NCBI RefSeq assembly: GCF_900115345.1
Contig: NZ_FOWC01000002.1
Location: 558,001 to 622,000 of the forward strand
DNA: 64,000 nucleotides
Direction of reading: 5' to 3'
DNA from: Amycolatopsis rubida
GTDB lineage: Bacteria; Actinomycetota; Actinomycetes; Mycobacteriales; Pseudonocardiaceae
Below are positions 51,919-62,593 of this stretch, in pieces. Below the pieces are notes generated by a model, which did not search any database, had not been told where the DNA came from, and saw only the letters and a program-made list of their open reading frames with translations. The position numbers and the translations under genes were made by a program. Numbering within the stretch: position 1 is the stretch's first letter; each line of letters begins with the position of its first letter.

Positions 51919-52430
51919 TCACCCAACGACCGGGGCACGCGGAGCGTTCCGGGCGATCAGCTCGGCGACGTGGGCCGGGTCGGCGATAGCCACCAGCTCA
52001 GGCAGCATCGGCAGGCCGACTGCTGCGCCCGGTACTTCTGGTCCCGGAGCCACTCGCTGAGGGTCGGATGGAAGTCGACGGTGCCAGTGCCGTCACGGTA
52101 GTCGTGCACTCGCGGCGTGCGAAGCTCGGTGAACCACGCCCAGCGAAACTCGACACCTGACGGCCGCTCGGCGACGAACACGATCCGGCGGTCGGTCACC
52201 AGATAAGTCAGGACGCCCACCAGGCTCTTGCGCTGCCGGTTCCGCTCTGTCCTCAGCCCGAGCGCCGTCCCCAGCAAAGCTAGGCACAGCACGAAGATCT
52301 CGAAATGCGCGCCGTATTTCGAACTGGCGACGACGCCGAGCGCAGCGAAGGCCGCCGTCCCTACGACGTAACCGTGAAGGTTCGACCGCCCGGACCAGAG
52401 CAGTTGTTCGCCTTCGGCCAGCGGGTACAT
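51919..52430 (-). pseudogene. Membrane PH-like protein gene with an apparent frameshift
   Basis: The annotated-length frame (52430-51957) starts MYPLAEGEQLLWSGRSNLHG, with two hydrophobic segments and LVTDRRIVFVAERPSGV, then turns into Cys/Trp-rich nonsense after QQSA near 52030. Another frame continues sensibly, PMLPELVAIADPAHVAELIARN, and ends at a TGA (51921-51919) three bases before the next gene's ATG. One missing base near 52022-52032 would join them. A real mutation or a sequencing error would look the same. Confidence 0.65.
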
Positions 52431-52544
52431 GAGGCCCTCCTCGCTCCCGAAGAGTGCACGCCGTCCGGTTCGCCCGGTCGGCCGAAAGCACTGTGACGGA
52501 AATCCGCGAGACGTCGGCCGATCCGGGATCTACCGTGGTCAGAC

Positions 52545-53174
52545 GTGACGTGGAGCGGGTACGGCAGTTATCTGGTGATCGTGGTCCTCATCGTGCTCGC
52601 GCCGGGGCCGGACACGATGGTGATGCTGAAGAACGCGCTGTCCGGCGGGGCGCGCGGCGGCTTGCTGGCGACGGCGGGCATCTTCGCCGGCAACGCGGTT
52701 CAGGGCACCGCGGCGGCGCTCGGACTGGGCGTCGTCATCGCCCGTTCGCAGCCGGTGTTCCTCACGCTCAAGTGGCTCGGCGCGGCGTACCTGCTGTACC
52801 TCGGCTTCCAGGCACTGCGCGGCGCGTGGCGCGGCAACTACGACGCAGTCGCCGACACTCAGCGCAAGCGCACCAGCGGCTTCCGGCGGTGGCGCGAAGG
52901 GTTCCTCTCGAACATCACGAACCCCAAGGTGCTGGTGCTGTACCTGTCGGTGCTGCCGCAGTTCCTCGACCCGGTGCGCACGACGACCTGGGACGCGCTG
53001 GTGCTCGCGTACACGGTCGCCGTGCTGGGCACGATCTGGCTGCTGGTCCTGCTGTTCTTCGTGCACCGGGTCCGCGCGTGGCTCAGCCGTCGCAAGGTCC
53101 GCCGCGCGCTGGACGGGGTGACCGGCACCGCACTGGTCGGGTTCGGCGCGGCGCTGGCCCTGGAATCCTCGTGA
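52545..53174 (+). CDS. LysE/RhtB-family exporter
   Basis: 209 residues from GTG 52545, six helices. IVVLIVLAPGPDTMVMLKNALSGGARGGLLATAGI and the NPKVLVLYLSVLPQFLDP signature define the family of amino-acid/metabolite exporters. Its stop TGA is inside the hairpin at 53170. Confidence 0.92.
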   Translation: MTWSGYGSYLVIVVLIVLAPGPDTMVMLKNALSGGARGGLLATAGIFAGNAVQGTAAALGLGVVIARSQPVFLTLKWLGAAYLLYLGFQALRGAWRGNYDAVADTQRKRTSGFRRWREGFLSNITNPKVLVLYLSVLPQFLDPVRTTTWDALVLAYTVAVLGTIWLLVLLFFVHRVRAWLSRRKVRRALDGVTGTALVGFGAALALESS

Positions 53175-53211
53175 GTGTTTATCCCGGTGAGAGCCGGGAT
53201 AAACACTCACG
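53170..53211. terminator. Perfect GTGAGTG-family hairpin at a stop codon
   Basis: Arms 53170-53187 and 53194-53211 pair perfectly over 18 bp, loop TGAGAG. The TGA at 53172-53174 ends the LysE gene, and the right arm stops 6 bp before the stop of the convergent hydrolase, so both transcripts can be ended by it. Confidence 0.8.
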
Positions 53212-53216
53212 ACCGC

Positions 53217-54407
53217 TCACAGCACGTCGTCCAGCCAGTCATAAATCCGCCCGCTCGCCAACCGCATGGCACCCACGTGGCAGTGGGCGTCCGCACCCTC
53301 CTCCGCGGTGAAGTTCAGCAGCTTCTTCGGGCCGCTGATCCGGTCGTACAGCTGCTGCGGCTGACCGGTGAAAAACAGGTCCTCCGGGGCGTCGCAGATC
53401 AGCGCCGGGCACGTGATGCGCTCGGCCACGCCGTCGTAGAGGTTGTATTCGAGGTACTTCGCGAGGAACTCGCGATCAGACGCGCCGCCCATCACGTAGC
53501 GGCCGTGGCCCAGTGCCCAGCGGACGGTCGGGCTCTGCTCCTTCGCCCCGGCTAGAAAGGCGTCCAGCTCAGGATCCTCCGGTGCGTTCGCGCGACGGAC
53601 GATCTCGTCGCGGTCCCACGGGAGTTGCTGCACGAAAACCGCACCGGCGTCGAAGAGCCCGTCCACCGCGACGACAGCCGACAGCCGCGGTTCGAACGCG
53701 GCGGCGCGCGGCGCGAGCATTCCGCCGAGGCTCCAGCCGATCAGGGCGACCTTCTCCGGGATCACGCCGGGCAGAGCGAGGGCGTAGTCGAGCACCTGGC
53801 CGACGACGTGCTCCCAGTCCGGGCGGAACCGCATTCCGTCGCGGTGGACGGCGCTGGGCTGGCCGGGGCCGTCGAAGGTCAGCACGTGGTAGCCGCGTTC
53901 CTGCCCCGCAGTCGCGCCCATGAAGTGCAGGTCCTCGGCGCTGCCGTCGAAACCGTTGTGCACCACCAGAAGCGGCTTCGGACCGTCGCCGGGAGCGCGG
54001 TAGAAGTAGCCGCGCAAGACGTGGCCGTCGTAAGGGATTTCGATCCGTTCGACGTCGTCGATCGTCTCCACCGCGCGCTGGAAACACTCGACGTTGCGCT
54101 CGTAGGCGTAGTTGATTCGCGGGTCTTCCGGGTTGCCGTGCAAGAAGAACTCGGCACGGCGGTAGTACGTCGAGGCGCGCAGGTACGCGTCGCGCGCGCT
54201 GACCGGGTGCATGGTGGCCGCTTCGGCGTAGAGCCGCTCGGCACCGGCGAGCCACGCGTCGTGCCAGCTGTCGTAGTCACCGGACTTGATGTTCGACGCG
54301 ATCGCGACGACCTCGCCGAAATCCGCGCCCCCGTACGCGGTCTCGCCAAGGGCGATCAGGGTTTCGAACCAGAATTGCGGGTCGTCTTCGAACAGCAGCG
54401 GCTTCAT
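53217..54407 (-). CDS. Alpha/beta hydrolase (FrsA/2,6-dihydroxypseudooxynicotine hydrolase type)
   Basis: 396 residues. A helical N-terminal cap (YYRRAEFFLHGNPEDPRINYAYER, CFQRAVE) precedes the hydrolase core: LLVVHNGFDGSAEDL, nucleophile in LIGWSLGGMLAPRAAAF, and the base His in AEEGADAHCHVGAM. This group cleaves C-C bonds of diketones or esters. First-transcribed order with the two following genes places it last in a TetR-controlled operon. Confidence 0.87.
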   Translation of the reverse strand: MKPLLFEDDPQFWFETLIALGETAYGGADFGEVVAIASNIKSGDYDSWHDAWLAGAERLYAEAATMHPVSARDAYLRASTYYRRAEFFLHGNPEDPRINYAYERNVECFQRAVETIDDVERIEIPYDGHVLRGYFYRAPGDGPKPLLVVHNGFDGSAEDLHFMGATAGQERGYHVLTFDGPGQPSAVHRDGMRFRPDWEHVVGQVLDYALALPGVIPEKVALIGWSLGGMLAPRAAAFEPRLSAVVAVDGLFDAGAVFVQQLPWDRDEIVRRANAPEDPELDAFLAGAKEQSPTVRWALGHGRYVMGGASDREFLAKYLEYNLYDGVAERITCPALICDAPEDLFFTGQPQQLYDRISGPKKLLNFTAEEGADAHCHVGAMRLASGRIYDWLDDVL

Positions 54408-55210
54408 CGGATCTCCTCTTTCGCGAAGGTGCGGAAATCACGGGCGGGACGTCCGGCGACCCGCTCGACGGTGTCGGTCACGCGGTCCTCGGCGCCGCCG
54501 CGGATCGCCTCGTCCAGCAAGGCGAGCATTTCGGCGTACGACTCGGGGAGGCCGTCGCGGACCAGGAATTGCTGGTACTCACGGGTGGGAACCGGGGCGT
54601 GCACGACCGGATGCCCGAGCCGTTTCCCGACGATCTCGGCGGCCTCGGCGTAGCTGAGCGCGCGCGGACCGGTGATGAGGTGGTCGGTGTTGTGCGGTTC
54701 CGGGTCGAGCAGCGCGCGGACGGCTACCGCGGCGATGTCGCCCGCGTCCACGAACGCCACCCTGGCGTCGCCGGTCGCAGTCACGATCCGGCCCGCACGG
54801 GCGCTGTCGCCGAGCAGCTGCCCGGCGGTGAAATTCTGCATGAACCACGACGGCCGCAGCACCGCCCAGCCCGGCTGACGACGGACCAACCCGGGCAGCC
54901 CGCCCAGCACCGGGGTGTGTTCGTCCACGGCGGACGAACTGAGCAAGACCACCCGCGCGTCCGGCGCGTACTGAAGAAACTCCTTGACGAGCGGCTGCGG
55001 ATCGGCCCCGACCGGCGCGATCAGGTAGACCGCCGAAACCCCGTCCAGCGCCGGACCGTACGTCGCGGGCTCGTCCCAGTCGAACCGGATCTGGCCTGGC
55101 TTGACGGGGTTACGAGTCGCGGCGCGCGGCCGTAGGCCAGCGGCTTCGAGCCCGCGCGCGACGCGGCTGCCGGTGGTGCCCGTCGAGCCGAGCACGAGGA
55201 CGTCAGACAC
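54404..55210 (-). CDS. NmrA-like NAD(P)-binding SDR protein
   Basis: 268 residues. Nucleotide loop LVLGSTGTTGSRVARGLEAAG at the N-terminus; atypical SDR without a clear YxxxK. Includes ITGPRALSYAEAAEIVGKRLGHPV, typical of NmrA/quinone-reductase-like members. Overlaps both neighbours by 4-8 bp. Confidence 0.88.
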   Translation of the reverse strand: MSDVLVLGSTGTTGSRVARGLEAAGLRPRAATRNPVKPGQIRFDWDEPATYGPALDGVSAVYLIAPVGADPQPLVKEFLQYAPDARVVLLSSSAVDEHTPVLGGLPGLVRRQPGWAVLRPSWFMQNFTAGQLLGDSARAGRIVTATGDARVAFVDAGDIAAVAVRALLDPEPHNTDHLITGPRALSYAEAAEIVGKRLGHPVVHAPVPTREYQQFLVRDGLPESYAEMLALLDEAIRGGAEDRVTDTVERVAGRPARDFRTFAKEEIR

Positions 55211-55598
55211 CCGGCACCCCGAGCACGTCGGTCACGGCGAGCGGGCTCCAGTAGTCGCGGTAGCGGCGGATCAGGCCGTCGCGGACAGTCAGCACCACGA
55301 CATAGCGCAGGCGGTACGGCTTCTGGGTGGCGACCGCGATCCCGGCCAGCTCGAACTCCGCGATCGAGATCTCCGGATCGGTCGTCTGGTGCACGGTCTT
55401 CGCGACGATCTCGCGGTGGTCGAGCAGGTTCGGATAGTCGCGCAGGTACTCGGCCAGGGCCGCGCGGCCTTCGATGCGCTCAGGCCTGCCGGGCGCGGCG
55501 AACGGGAACTCGGTCACGGCGTCCTCGGCGAACAACTGCAGGAATCCGGCCATGTCGTGCTCGACCAGCAGGTCGAGCGCGTGATCGATGAGTGTCAT
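55203..55598 (-). CDS. SnoaL/NTF2-fold protein
   Basis: 131 residues from ATG 55598. Single NTF2-like cone: LLVEHDMAGFLQLFAEDAVTEFPFA, GRAALAEYL, DGLIRRYRDYWSPLAV. Ketosteroid-isomerase-like proteins of this type are small enzymes or binding proteins; function not defined. First gene of the three, directly behind the TetR operators. Confidence 0.87.
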   Translation of the reverse strand: MTLIDHALDLLVEHDMAGFLQLFAEDAVTEFPFAAPGRPERIEGRAALAEYLRDYPNLLDHREIVAKTVHQTTDPEISIAEFELAGIAVATQKPYRLRYVVVLTVRDGLIRRYRDYWSPLAVTDVLGVPGV

Positions 55599-55620
55599 CG
55601 AGCCCCTCCTCAGGAACGGA

Positions 55621-55670
55621 CGAGACGGTATCGTCTCGACGTCAACGTACACGGGACGGGACCGTCTCGT
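55621..55670. promoter_or_regulatory. Two TetR-type operators
   Basis: CGAGACGGTATCGTCTCG (55621-55638) has perfect 7-bp arms with a 4-bp spacer. A second copy on the other strand (55669-55652) matches 15 of 18 positions. They sit in the 92-bp gap between the SnoaL operon and the divergent TetR gene, so the TetR protein probably represses both directions. Confidence 0.75.
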
Positions 55671-55690
55671 CCACACGCTATGCTGACCGC

Positions 55691-56284
55691 ATGACAACCC
55701 GCCGGACGCCGACCGGGGCTGCCGTTCTGCAGCCCGACGTCACGCACGCCATCACCGAAGCCGTGATCGACGAACTCGCCGAGGTCGGCTTCGGCAGGCT
55801 GTCGATGGAAGCGGTCGCGAAACGCGCGGGGGTCGGAAAAAGCGCGCTATACCGGCGCTGGCCGTCGAAAGACGAAATGATCGGCGCGGTCATCGCGGAA
55901 TTCAGCGTGGCGCGCGCGGTGGATCCGGACACCGGCAGCCTGCGCGGCGATATCCGGGCCACGCTGGAAGCGCTCTGCGAATGGATCACGCATCCGCGGT
56001 TTTCGCGGATCTTCCCCGGGCTGATCGCGGAAGCCCGCCGCAACCCGGCAATGGCCGAATTCGCCCGCGAAACAATCGGCGAGCCGCGGCGGGCGATCAA
56101 CCGGGCAGTGTTCACCAGGGCGATCGAGCGCGGGGAGATCCCGGCGGACACCGATCTCGAGCTGGCGCTGGATATGGGGGCGGGGATTGTTTACTGGCGG
56201 TTGATTGTGCGCGGGGTTCCGGCGGAGGAGGGGTATGTGGATCGGGTGACGGATGTGGTGGTGCGGGCGTTGAAATGCTCATGA
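55691..56284 (+). CDS. TetR-family repressor
   Basis: 197 residues from ATG 55691. HTH: LSMEAVAKRAGVGKSALYRRWPSKDEMI. The C-terminal ligand domain is helical. Divergent from the SnoaL/SDR/hydrolase genes with two matching operators between. The stop TGA (56282-56284) opens the hairpin that follows. Confidence 0.93.
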   Translation: MTTRRTPTGAAVLQPDVTHAITEAVIDELAEVGFGRLSMEAVAKRAGVGKSALYRRWPSKDEMIGAVIAEFSVARAVDPDTGSLRGDIRATLEALCEWITHPRFSRIFPGLIAEARRNPAMAEFARETIGEPRRAINRAVFTRAIERGEIPADTDLELALDMGAGIVYWRLIVRGVPAEEGYVDRVTDVVVRALKCS

Positions 56285-56319
56285 GTGTTTGTGCCGGTTC
56301 TCACCGGCACAAACACTCA
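56282..56319. terminator. Perfect GTGAGTG-type hairpin at the tetR stop
   Basis: TGAGTGTTTGTGCCGGT (56282-56298) pairs perfectly with 56303-56319, loop TCTC. It begins with the tetR stop codon and lies 12 bp before the end of convergent murA. Confidence 0.8.
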
Positions 56320-56330
56320 CCAGCCATCGC

Positions 56331-57605
56331 TCAAGCCCGCTCCGGCTCCCCCGTCACCCGGTCGATCCGCGCGCCGAGCCGGTTCAGGTTCTCCACGAAA
56401 TGCGGATACCCGCGGTCGATGTGGAACACGTCCCACACCTCGGTCACGCCGTCCGCGCACAGCCCGGCCAGCACCAGCCCGGCTCCCGCGCGGATGTCCG
56501 ACGCCCATACCGGCGCGCTCGACAGCTTCTCCACGCCCCGGACCACCGCGTGGTGGCCGTCCGTGCGGGCGTCACCGGACAGCCGGATCATCTCTTCGAT
56601 GAACCGGAACCGGGCCTCGTACACGTTTTCGGTGATCATCGACGTGCCCTCGGACACCGCCGACAGCGCGACCGCGAACGGCTGCAGGTCGGTGGCGAAA
56701 CCGGGGTACGGCAGCGTCACCCAGTCGACCGCCTTCGGGCGTTCCGGCTGGACGACCCGGAAACCCTTGTCGTCGTAGGTGGTCACGTCCGCGCCGGCCA
56801 GGCGCAGCTTGTCCAGGATCAGGTCGAGGTGGTGCGGGTTCACGCCGCGCACGGTCAGGTCGCCGCGGGTCATCGCGGCGGCGAACGCCCAGGTCGCGCC
56901 GACGATGCGGTCGCCGATCACGCGGTGTTGGGTCGGGTGCAGCGTCTCGACGCCGTGGACGGTGAGCGTCGAGGTGCCCGCGCCCTCGATTTTCGCGCCC
57001 ATCTCGGTCAGCATCGTGCAGATATCGGCGATTTCCGGCTCGCGGGCGGCGTTGTCGATCACCGTCGTGCCCTCGGCCAGCACGGCCGCCATCAGGATGT
57101 TCTCGGTCGCGCCGACGCTCGGGAAGTCCAGCCAGATCTGGGTGCCCACCAGCGTTTCGGCCTTCGCGACGACGCAGCCGTGCTCGATGGTGCTCGTCGC
57201 GCCGAGCTTGCGCAGGCCGTTCTGGTGCATGTCCAGCGGACGCTGGCCGATCGCATCGCCGCCGGGCAGCGCGACGACCGCCTGCTTCAGCCTGCCGACC
57301 AGCGGGCCCAGCACGCACACCGAGGCGCGCAGCTTGCCCATCGCCGCCGAATCGGCGCGATGCGACAGCTCCGCCGGCGTCGTGATGCGCGCCGTGTCGC
57401 CCTCGATCTCCACCTCGCAGCCGACGCTGCGCAGGACGTCGCCCATCAGCGGGACGTCCAGGATCTGCGGGCAGTTCGTGATGGTCGTGGTGCCTTCGGC
57501 CAGCAGTGCCGCGGCCATCAGTTTCAGCACGCTGTTCTTGGCGCCGACCACGTCGACCTCGCCGACCAGCCGGGCTCCGCCATGCACGTCGAAGTGCTCG
57601 CTCAT
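56331..57605 (-). CDS. murA: UDP-GlcNAc 1-carboxyvinyltransferase
   Basis: 424 residues from ATG 57605. First committed step of peptidoglycan synthesis: enolpyruvate transfer from PEP to UDP-GlcNAc. The catalytic-loop Cys of most bacteria is Asp here ([15 protein letters not shown]), as in mycobacteria, which gives natural fosfomycin insensitivity. [19 protein letters not shown] is the conserved N-terminal region. Confidence 0.96.
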   Translation of the reverse strand: MSEHFDVHGGARLVGEVDVVGAKNSVLKLMAAALLAEGTTTITNCPQILDVPLMGDVLRSVGCEVEIEGDTARITTPAELSHRADSAAMGKLRASVCVLGPLVGRLKQAVVALPGGDAIGQRPLDMHQNGLRKLGATSTIEHGCVVAKAETLVGTQIWLDFPSVGATENILMAAVLAEGTTVIDNAAREPEIADICTMLTEMGAKIEGAGTSTLTVHGVETLHPTQHRVIGDRIVGATWAFAAAMTRGDLTVRGVNPHHLDLILDKLRLAGADVTTYDDKGFRVVQPERPKAVDWVTLPYPGFATDLQPFAVALSAVSEGTSMITENVYEARFRFIEEMIRLSGDARTDGHHAVVRGVEKLSSAPVWASDIRAGAGLVLAGLCADGVTEVWDVFHIDRGYPHFVENLNRLGARIDRVTGEPERA

Positions 57606-57666
57606 GGCCGCCAATCATGCCCTCTCGCCCAGTTTTGCCCGAACCCGGGCCGGTAGAGTCGACCGT

Positions 57667-58233
57667 ATGGTGGTTCGTATCAACCGGGTCTACACGAAGG
57701 TCGGCGACAGCGGCACGACCGCGCTCGGCGACGGTTCCCGGGTGCCCAAGACCTCGGCCCGGCTGTCCGCCTACGCCGACACCGACGAGGCCAATTCCGT
57801 GCTCGGCCTGGCGATCGCGCTCGGCGGGCTCACCGACGAGATCGCCGGCGTGCTGCGCCGGATCCAGAACGACCTGTTCGACGTCGGCGCGGACCTGTGC
57901 CTGCCGATCCAGAAAGACCCGCCGTACGAGCCGCTGCGCATCACCGAGGCGTATCTGGAACGGCTCGAAGGCTGGTGCGACGAGTTCAACGAGCGGCTGC
58001 CGAAGCTCACGTCGTTCATCCTTCCCGGCGGCACTCCGGGCGCGGCGTTCCTGCACCAGGCACGCACGGTCTCCCGACGCGCGGAGCGGTCCGCGTGGGC
58101 GTTGATGGAGGCCGAGCCGGACACGTCGAACCCGATCGCGGCCAAGTACCTGAACCGGCTTTCGGACCTGCTGTTCATCCTCGCCCGGCTGGCCAACCCC
58201 GAAGGTGACGTCCTGTGGCAGCCGGGCGGCTGA
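57667..58233 (+). CDS. pduO: ATP:cob(I)alamin adenosyltransferase (PduO type)
   Basis: 188 residues from ATG 57667. YTKVGDSGTTALGDGSRVPK binds ATP; RRAERSAWALMEAE and NRLSDLLFILAR form the active-site helix region. It makes the adenosylcobalamin needed by mutases such as MeaA at 49523. Divergent from murA. The next gene overlaps its last 19 bases. Confidence 0.95.
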   Translation: MVVRINRVYTKVGDSGTTALGDGSRVPKTSARLSAYADTDEANSVLGLAIALGGLTDEIAGVLRRIQNDLFDVGADLCLPIQKDPPYEPLRITEAYLERLEGWCDEFNERLPKLTSFILPGGTPGAAFLHQARTVSRRAERSAWALMEAEPDTSNPIAAKYLNRLSDLLFILARLANPEGDVLWQPGG

Positions 58234-59261
58234 TCGCGGCAGGCGGCTCTGTCCTGGCGGCGGCGGGCCTCGCGGCCGGCGGCTGGGCCGCGCGCAACCG
58301 CAAGATGTACGACTGGGCGCTGGCCCGCACCCGGCGAGCCGGATTCACCGAACACGACGTGGTGGTCAACGGCTCGAAACTGCACTACGCCCAAGGCCCG
58401 GCGGGCGACAAGCCGCCGCTGCTGCTGGTCCACGGCCAGGCTGTCGACTGGCAGAGCTACGCGTGCGTGCTGCCGGACCTGGCGCGGGACTTCACGGTCT
58501 ACGCGGTCGACGTCCACGGGCACGGCCAGTCCGCGCGGACGCCGGAGAAGTACACGGCGACAGCGGCCGGCGCCGATCTGGCCCGGTTCGCCGAGCAGGT
58601 CATCGGCGCGCGGGTCGTCGTGTCCGGGCATTCGTCCGGCGGCCAGCTGGCGGCTTGGCTCGCCGGGAACCGGCCGGACCTGGTCCGGGCGGTCGTCCTG
58701 GAGGACCCGCCGCTGTTCACCACCCTGCTGCCGCGGGCGGAGAAAACCTGGAACTGGGTCGACCTCGCCTCGGCCTGCCACGCCTATCTGGAGTCCGGCG
58801 AAACCGACTGGGGTGCCTACCTCTTCGCGCACCAGAAGCTGTGGGACTTCTTCGGCGACGGCGCGGACCGCATCATCCGATCCGGGCTCAAGCGGCGGGA
58901 AAAGCATCCGGACCGGCCGATCACGGTGTTCTTCATGCCGCCGAGCTGGAACGACATGCAGCGCGCGATCGAGCTCTACGACCCGCGTTTCGGGGACGCG
59001 TTCTACACCGGTGCCTGGGATGCGGGCTTCGACCACGAGGCGACGCTGCGCAAGATCGAGGCACCGGCGATCCTCATCCACGCGAACTGGAAATACGGCG
59101 GGGACGGCGTCCTGCAAGGTGCGATCGACGCGAAGGACGCGCAGCGGATCGCCTCGCTGATCCACGACGTCGAGGTCGTGCGGGTGGACAGCGGGCACAA
59201 CGTGCACGGGGAGAAACCCGCGCAGTTCACGGAAATCGTCCGCTCTGTCGCCATCGGCTGA
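58215..59261 (+). CDS. Membrane-anchored alpha/beta hydrolase
   Basis: 348 residues. An N-terminal hydrophobic helix (LIAAGGSVLAAAGLAAGGWA) may anchor it. Core: LLLVHGQAVDWQSY, nucleophile in VVSGHSSGGQLAAWL, acid/base in VRVDSGHNVHGEKP. Substrate unknown. The start at GTG 58215 lies inside the adenosyltransferase gene, so the pair is probably coupled. Confidence 0.87.
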   Translation: MAAGRLIAAGGSVLAAAGLAAGGWAARNRKMYDWALARTRRAGFTEHDVVVNGSKLHYAQGPAGDKPPLLLVHGQAVDWQSYACVLPDLARDFTVYAVDVHGHGQSARTPEKYTATAAGADLARFAEQVIGARVVVSGHSSGGQLAAWLAGNRPDLVRAVVLEDPPLFTTLLPRAEKTWNWVDLASACHAYLESGETDWGAYLFAHQKLWDFFGDGADRIIRSGLKRREKHPDRPITVFFMPPSWNDMQRAIELYDPRFGDAFYTGAWDAGFDHEATLRKIEAPAILIHANWKYGGDGVLQGAIDAKDAQRIASLIHDVEVVRVDSGHNVHGEKPAQFTEIVRSVAIG

Positions 59262-59274
59262 CAGGTGAACAGGG

Positions 59275-59709
59275 TTACGAAGCGCGCGGCAGCCGTCGTC
59301 CGGGCGGGGCCGATTCGAGCCACGACAGGAACCCGGTCAGCGCACCCGGTCCCATCGCGATCTCGATCGCCTCCTGGTCCGAGGACTCGCACCGCAGCAC
59401 CGTCGAGCCCTCGGGCACCGCGTACGCCTCGGAACCGGACGGGTCCCGCCGGTCGGCGATCTGCATGCTTTCCCGCTGGAACACGCGATCCGGGCCGGTG
59501 CGCAGGCTCCACACGCGGTACCAGACGAACTTCTCGCCCTCGTACCGGCCGAGGCCGAGATGCCAGCTCGACCGCGGGCTGTCCGGACGCCACCGCAGCG
59601 CCACGCTGACGCCGCCGCCGCGGCGCATCCGGATCCACCGCTGGCCGTACCAGCCGACCACGACGACGAGCACGATCAGGAGCACTAGCACCACGACAGC
59701 GATCTGCAC
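59275..59709 (-). CDS. DUF2550 membrane protein
   Basis: 144 residues with one N-terminal helix (IAVVVLVLLIVLVVVVGWYG) and a conserved cytoplasmic part (VALRWRPDSPRSSWHLGLGRYEGEKFVWYRVWSL). It follows atpC here as in many actinomycetes. Function unknown. Confidence 0.88.
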   Translation of the reverse strand: MQIAVVVLVLLIVLVVVVGWYGQRWIRMRRGGGVSVALRWRPDSPRSSWHLGLGRYEGEKFVWYRVWSLRTGPDRVFQRESMQIADRRDPSGSEAYAVPEGSTVLRCESSDQEAIEIAMGPGALTGFLSWLESAPPGRRLPRAS

Positions 59710-59736
59710 GGCCCGGCTCCTGCCCGTCTAGTCCGC

Positions 59737-60102
59737 TTAGACCGATTGCCCGGCCGCGCGGAGCTGGGCTGTCGCCCTCGTCCGCTCCGCCTCGTCGCCG
59801 GTGCTGAGGGCCGCCTTCGCGGCAGCCACGTCGATCTCGTCGGACAGCTCGGCGCTCTCCGCGAGCACGCTCACCCCGGTCGCGGTGACGGACAGGAATC
59901 CGCCGTGCACCGCGGCGGTCAGCACGTCGCCGTCCGTCGTGTTCACCTTCACCACGCCACCCTCGACGAGCTGGCCCAGCACCGGCTCGTGTCCGGGCAT
60001 GATGCCGATCTCGCCCTCGGTGGTCTGCGCCACCACGAAGGTGGCGGTACCCGACCAGAGCCGGCGCTCGACGGCAACCAGCTCCACGGACATCTCAGCC
60101 AC
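59737..60102 (-). CDS. atpC: ATP synthase epsilon subunit
   Basis: 121 residues from GTG 60102, with AAGGAG upstream (a start at 60132 would pass through it). [15 protein letters not shown] and VHGGFLSVT are the N-terminal beta-barrel; the C-terminal helical hairpin is [23 protein letters not shown]. It regulates F1 rotation. Confidence 0.95.
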   Translation of the reverse strand: MAEMSVELVAVERRLWSGTATFVVAQTTEGEIGIMPGHEPVLGQLVEGGVVKVNTTDGDVLTAAVHGGFLSVTATGVSVLAESAELSDEIDVAAAKAALSTGDEAERTRATAQLRAAGQSV

Positions 60103-60179
60103 GTAGCACTCCTTCGCTCGGGGTGTCACCACCGAGTGTAATAGGTCTTGCTTCGGTTACGAGAACGGCGGGGGCTGAT

Positions 60180-60192
60180 GTCCACAATGGAC
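60180..60192. repeat. 13-bp palindrome GTCCACAATGGAC (intergenic copy)
   Basis: A copy of a word also found at 30039, 35977 and 48178 and, with one mismatch, at 21473 and 50105. Here it lies in the 114-bp gap between atpD and atpC. The rest of the gap shows no gene. Confidence 0.6.
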
Positions 60193-60216
60193 AGTGCCCC
60201 CGCCGGTCTCACGCAC

Positions 60217-62582
<2,366 letters not shown>

Positions 62583-62593
62583 GGGCTACCAGC

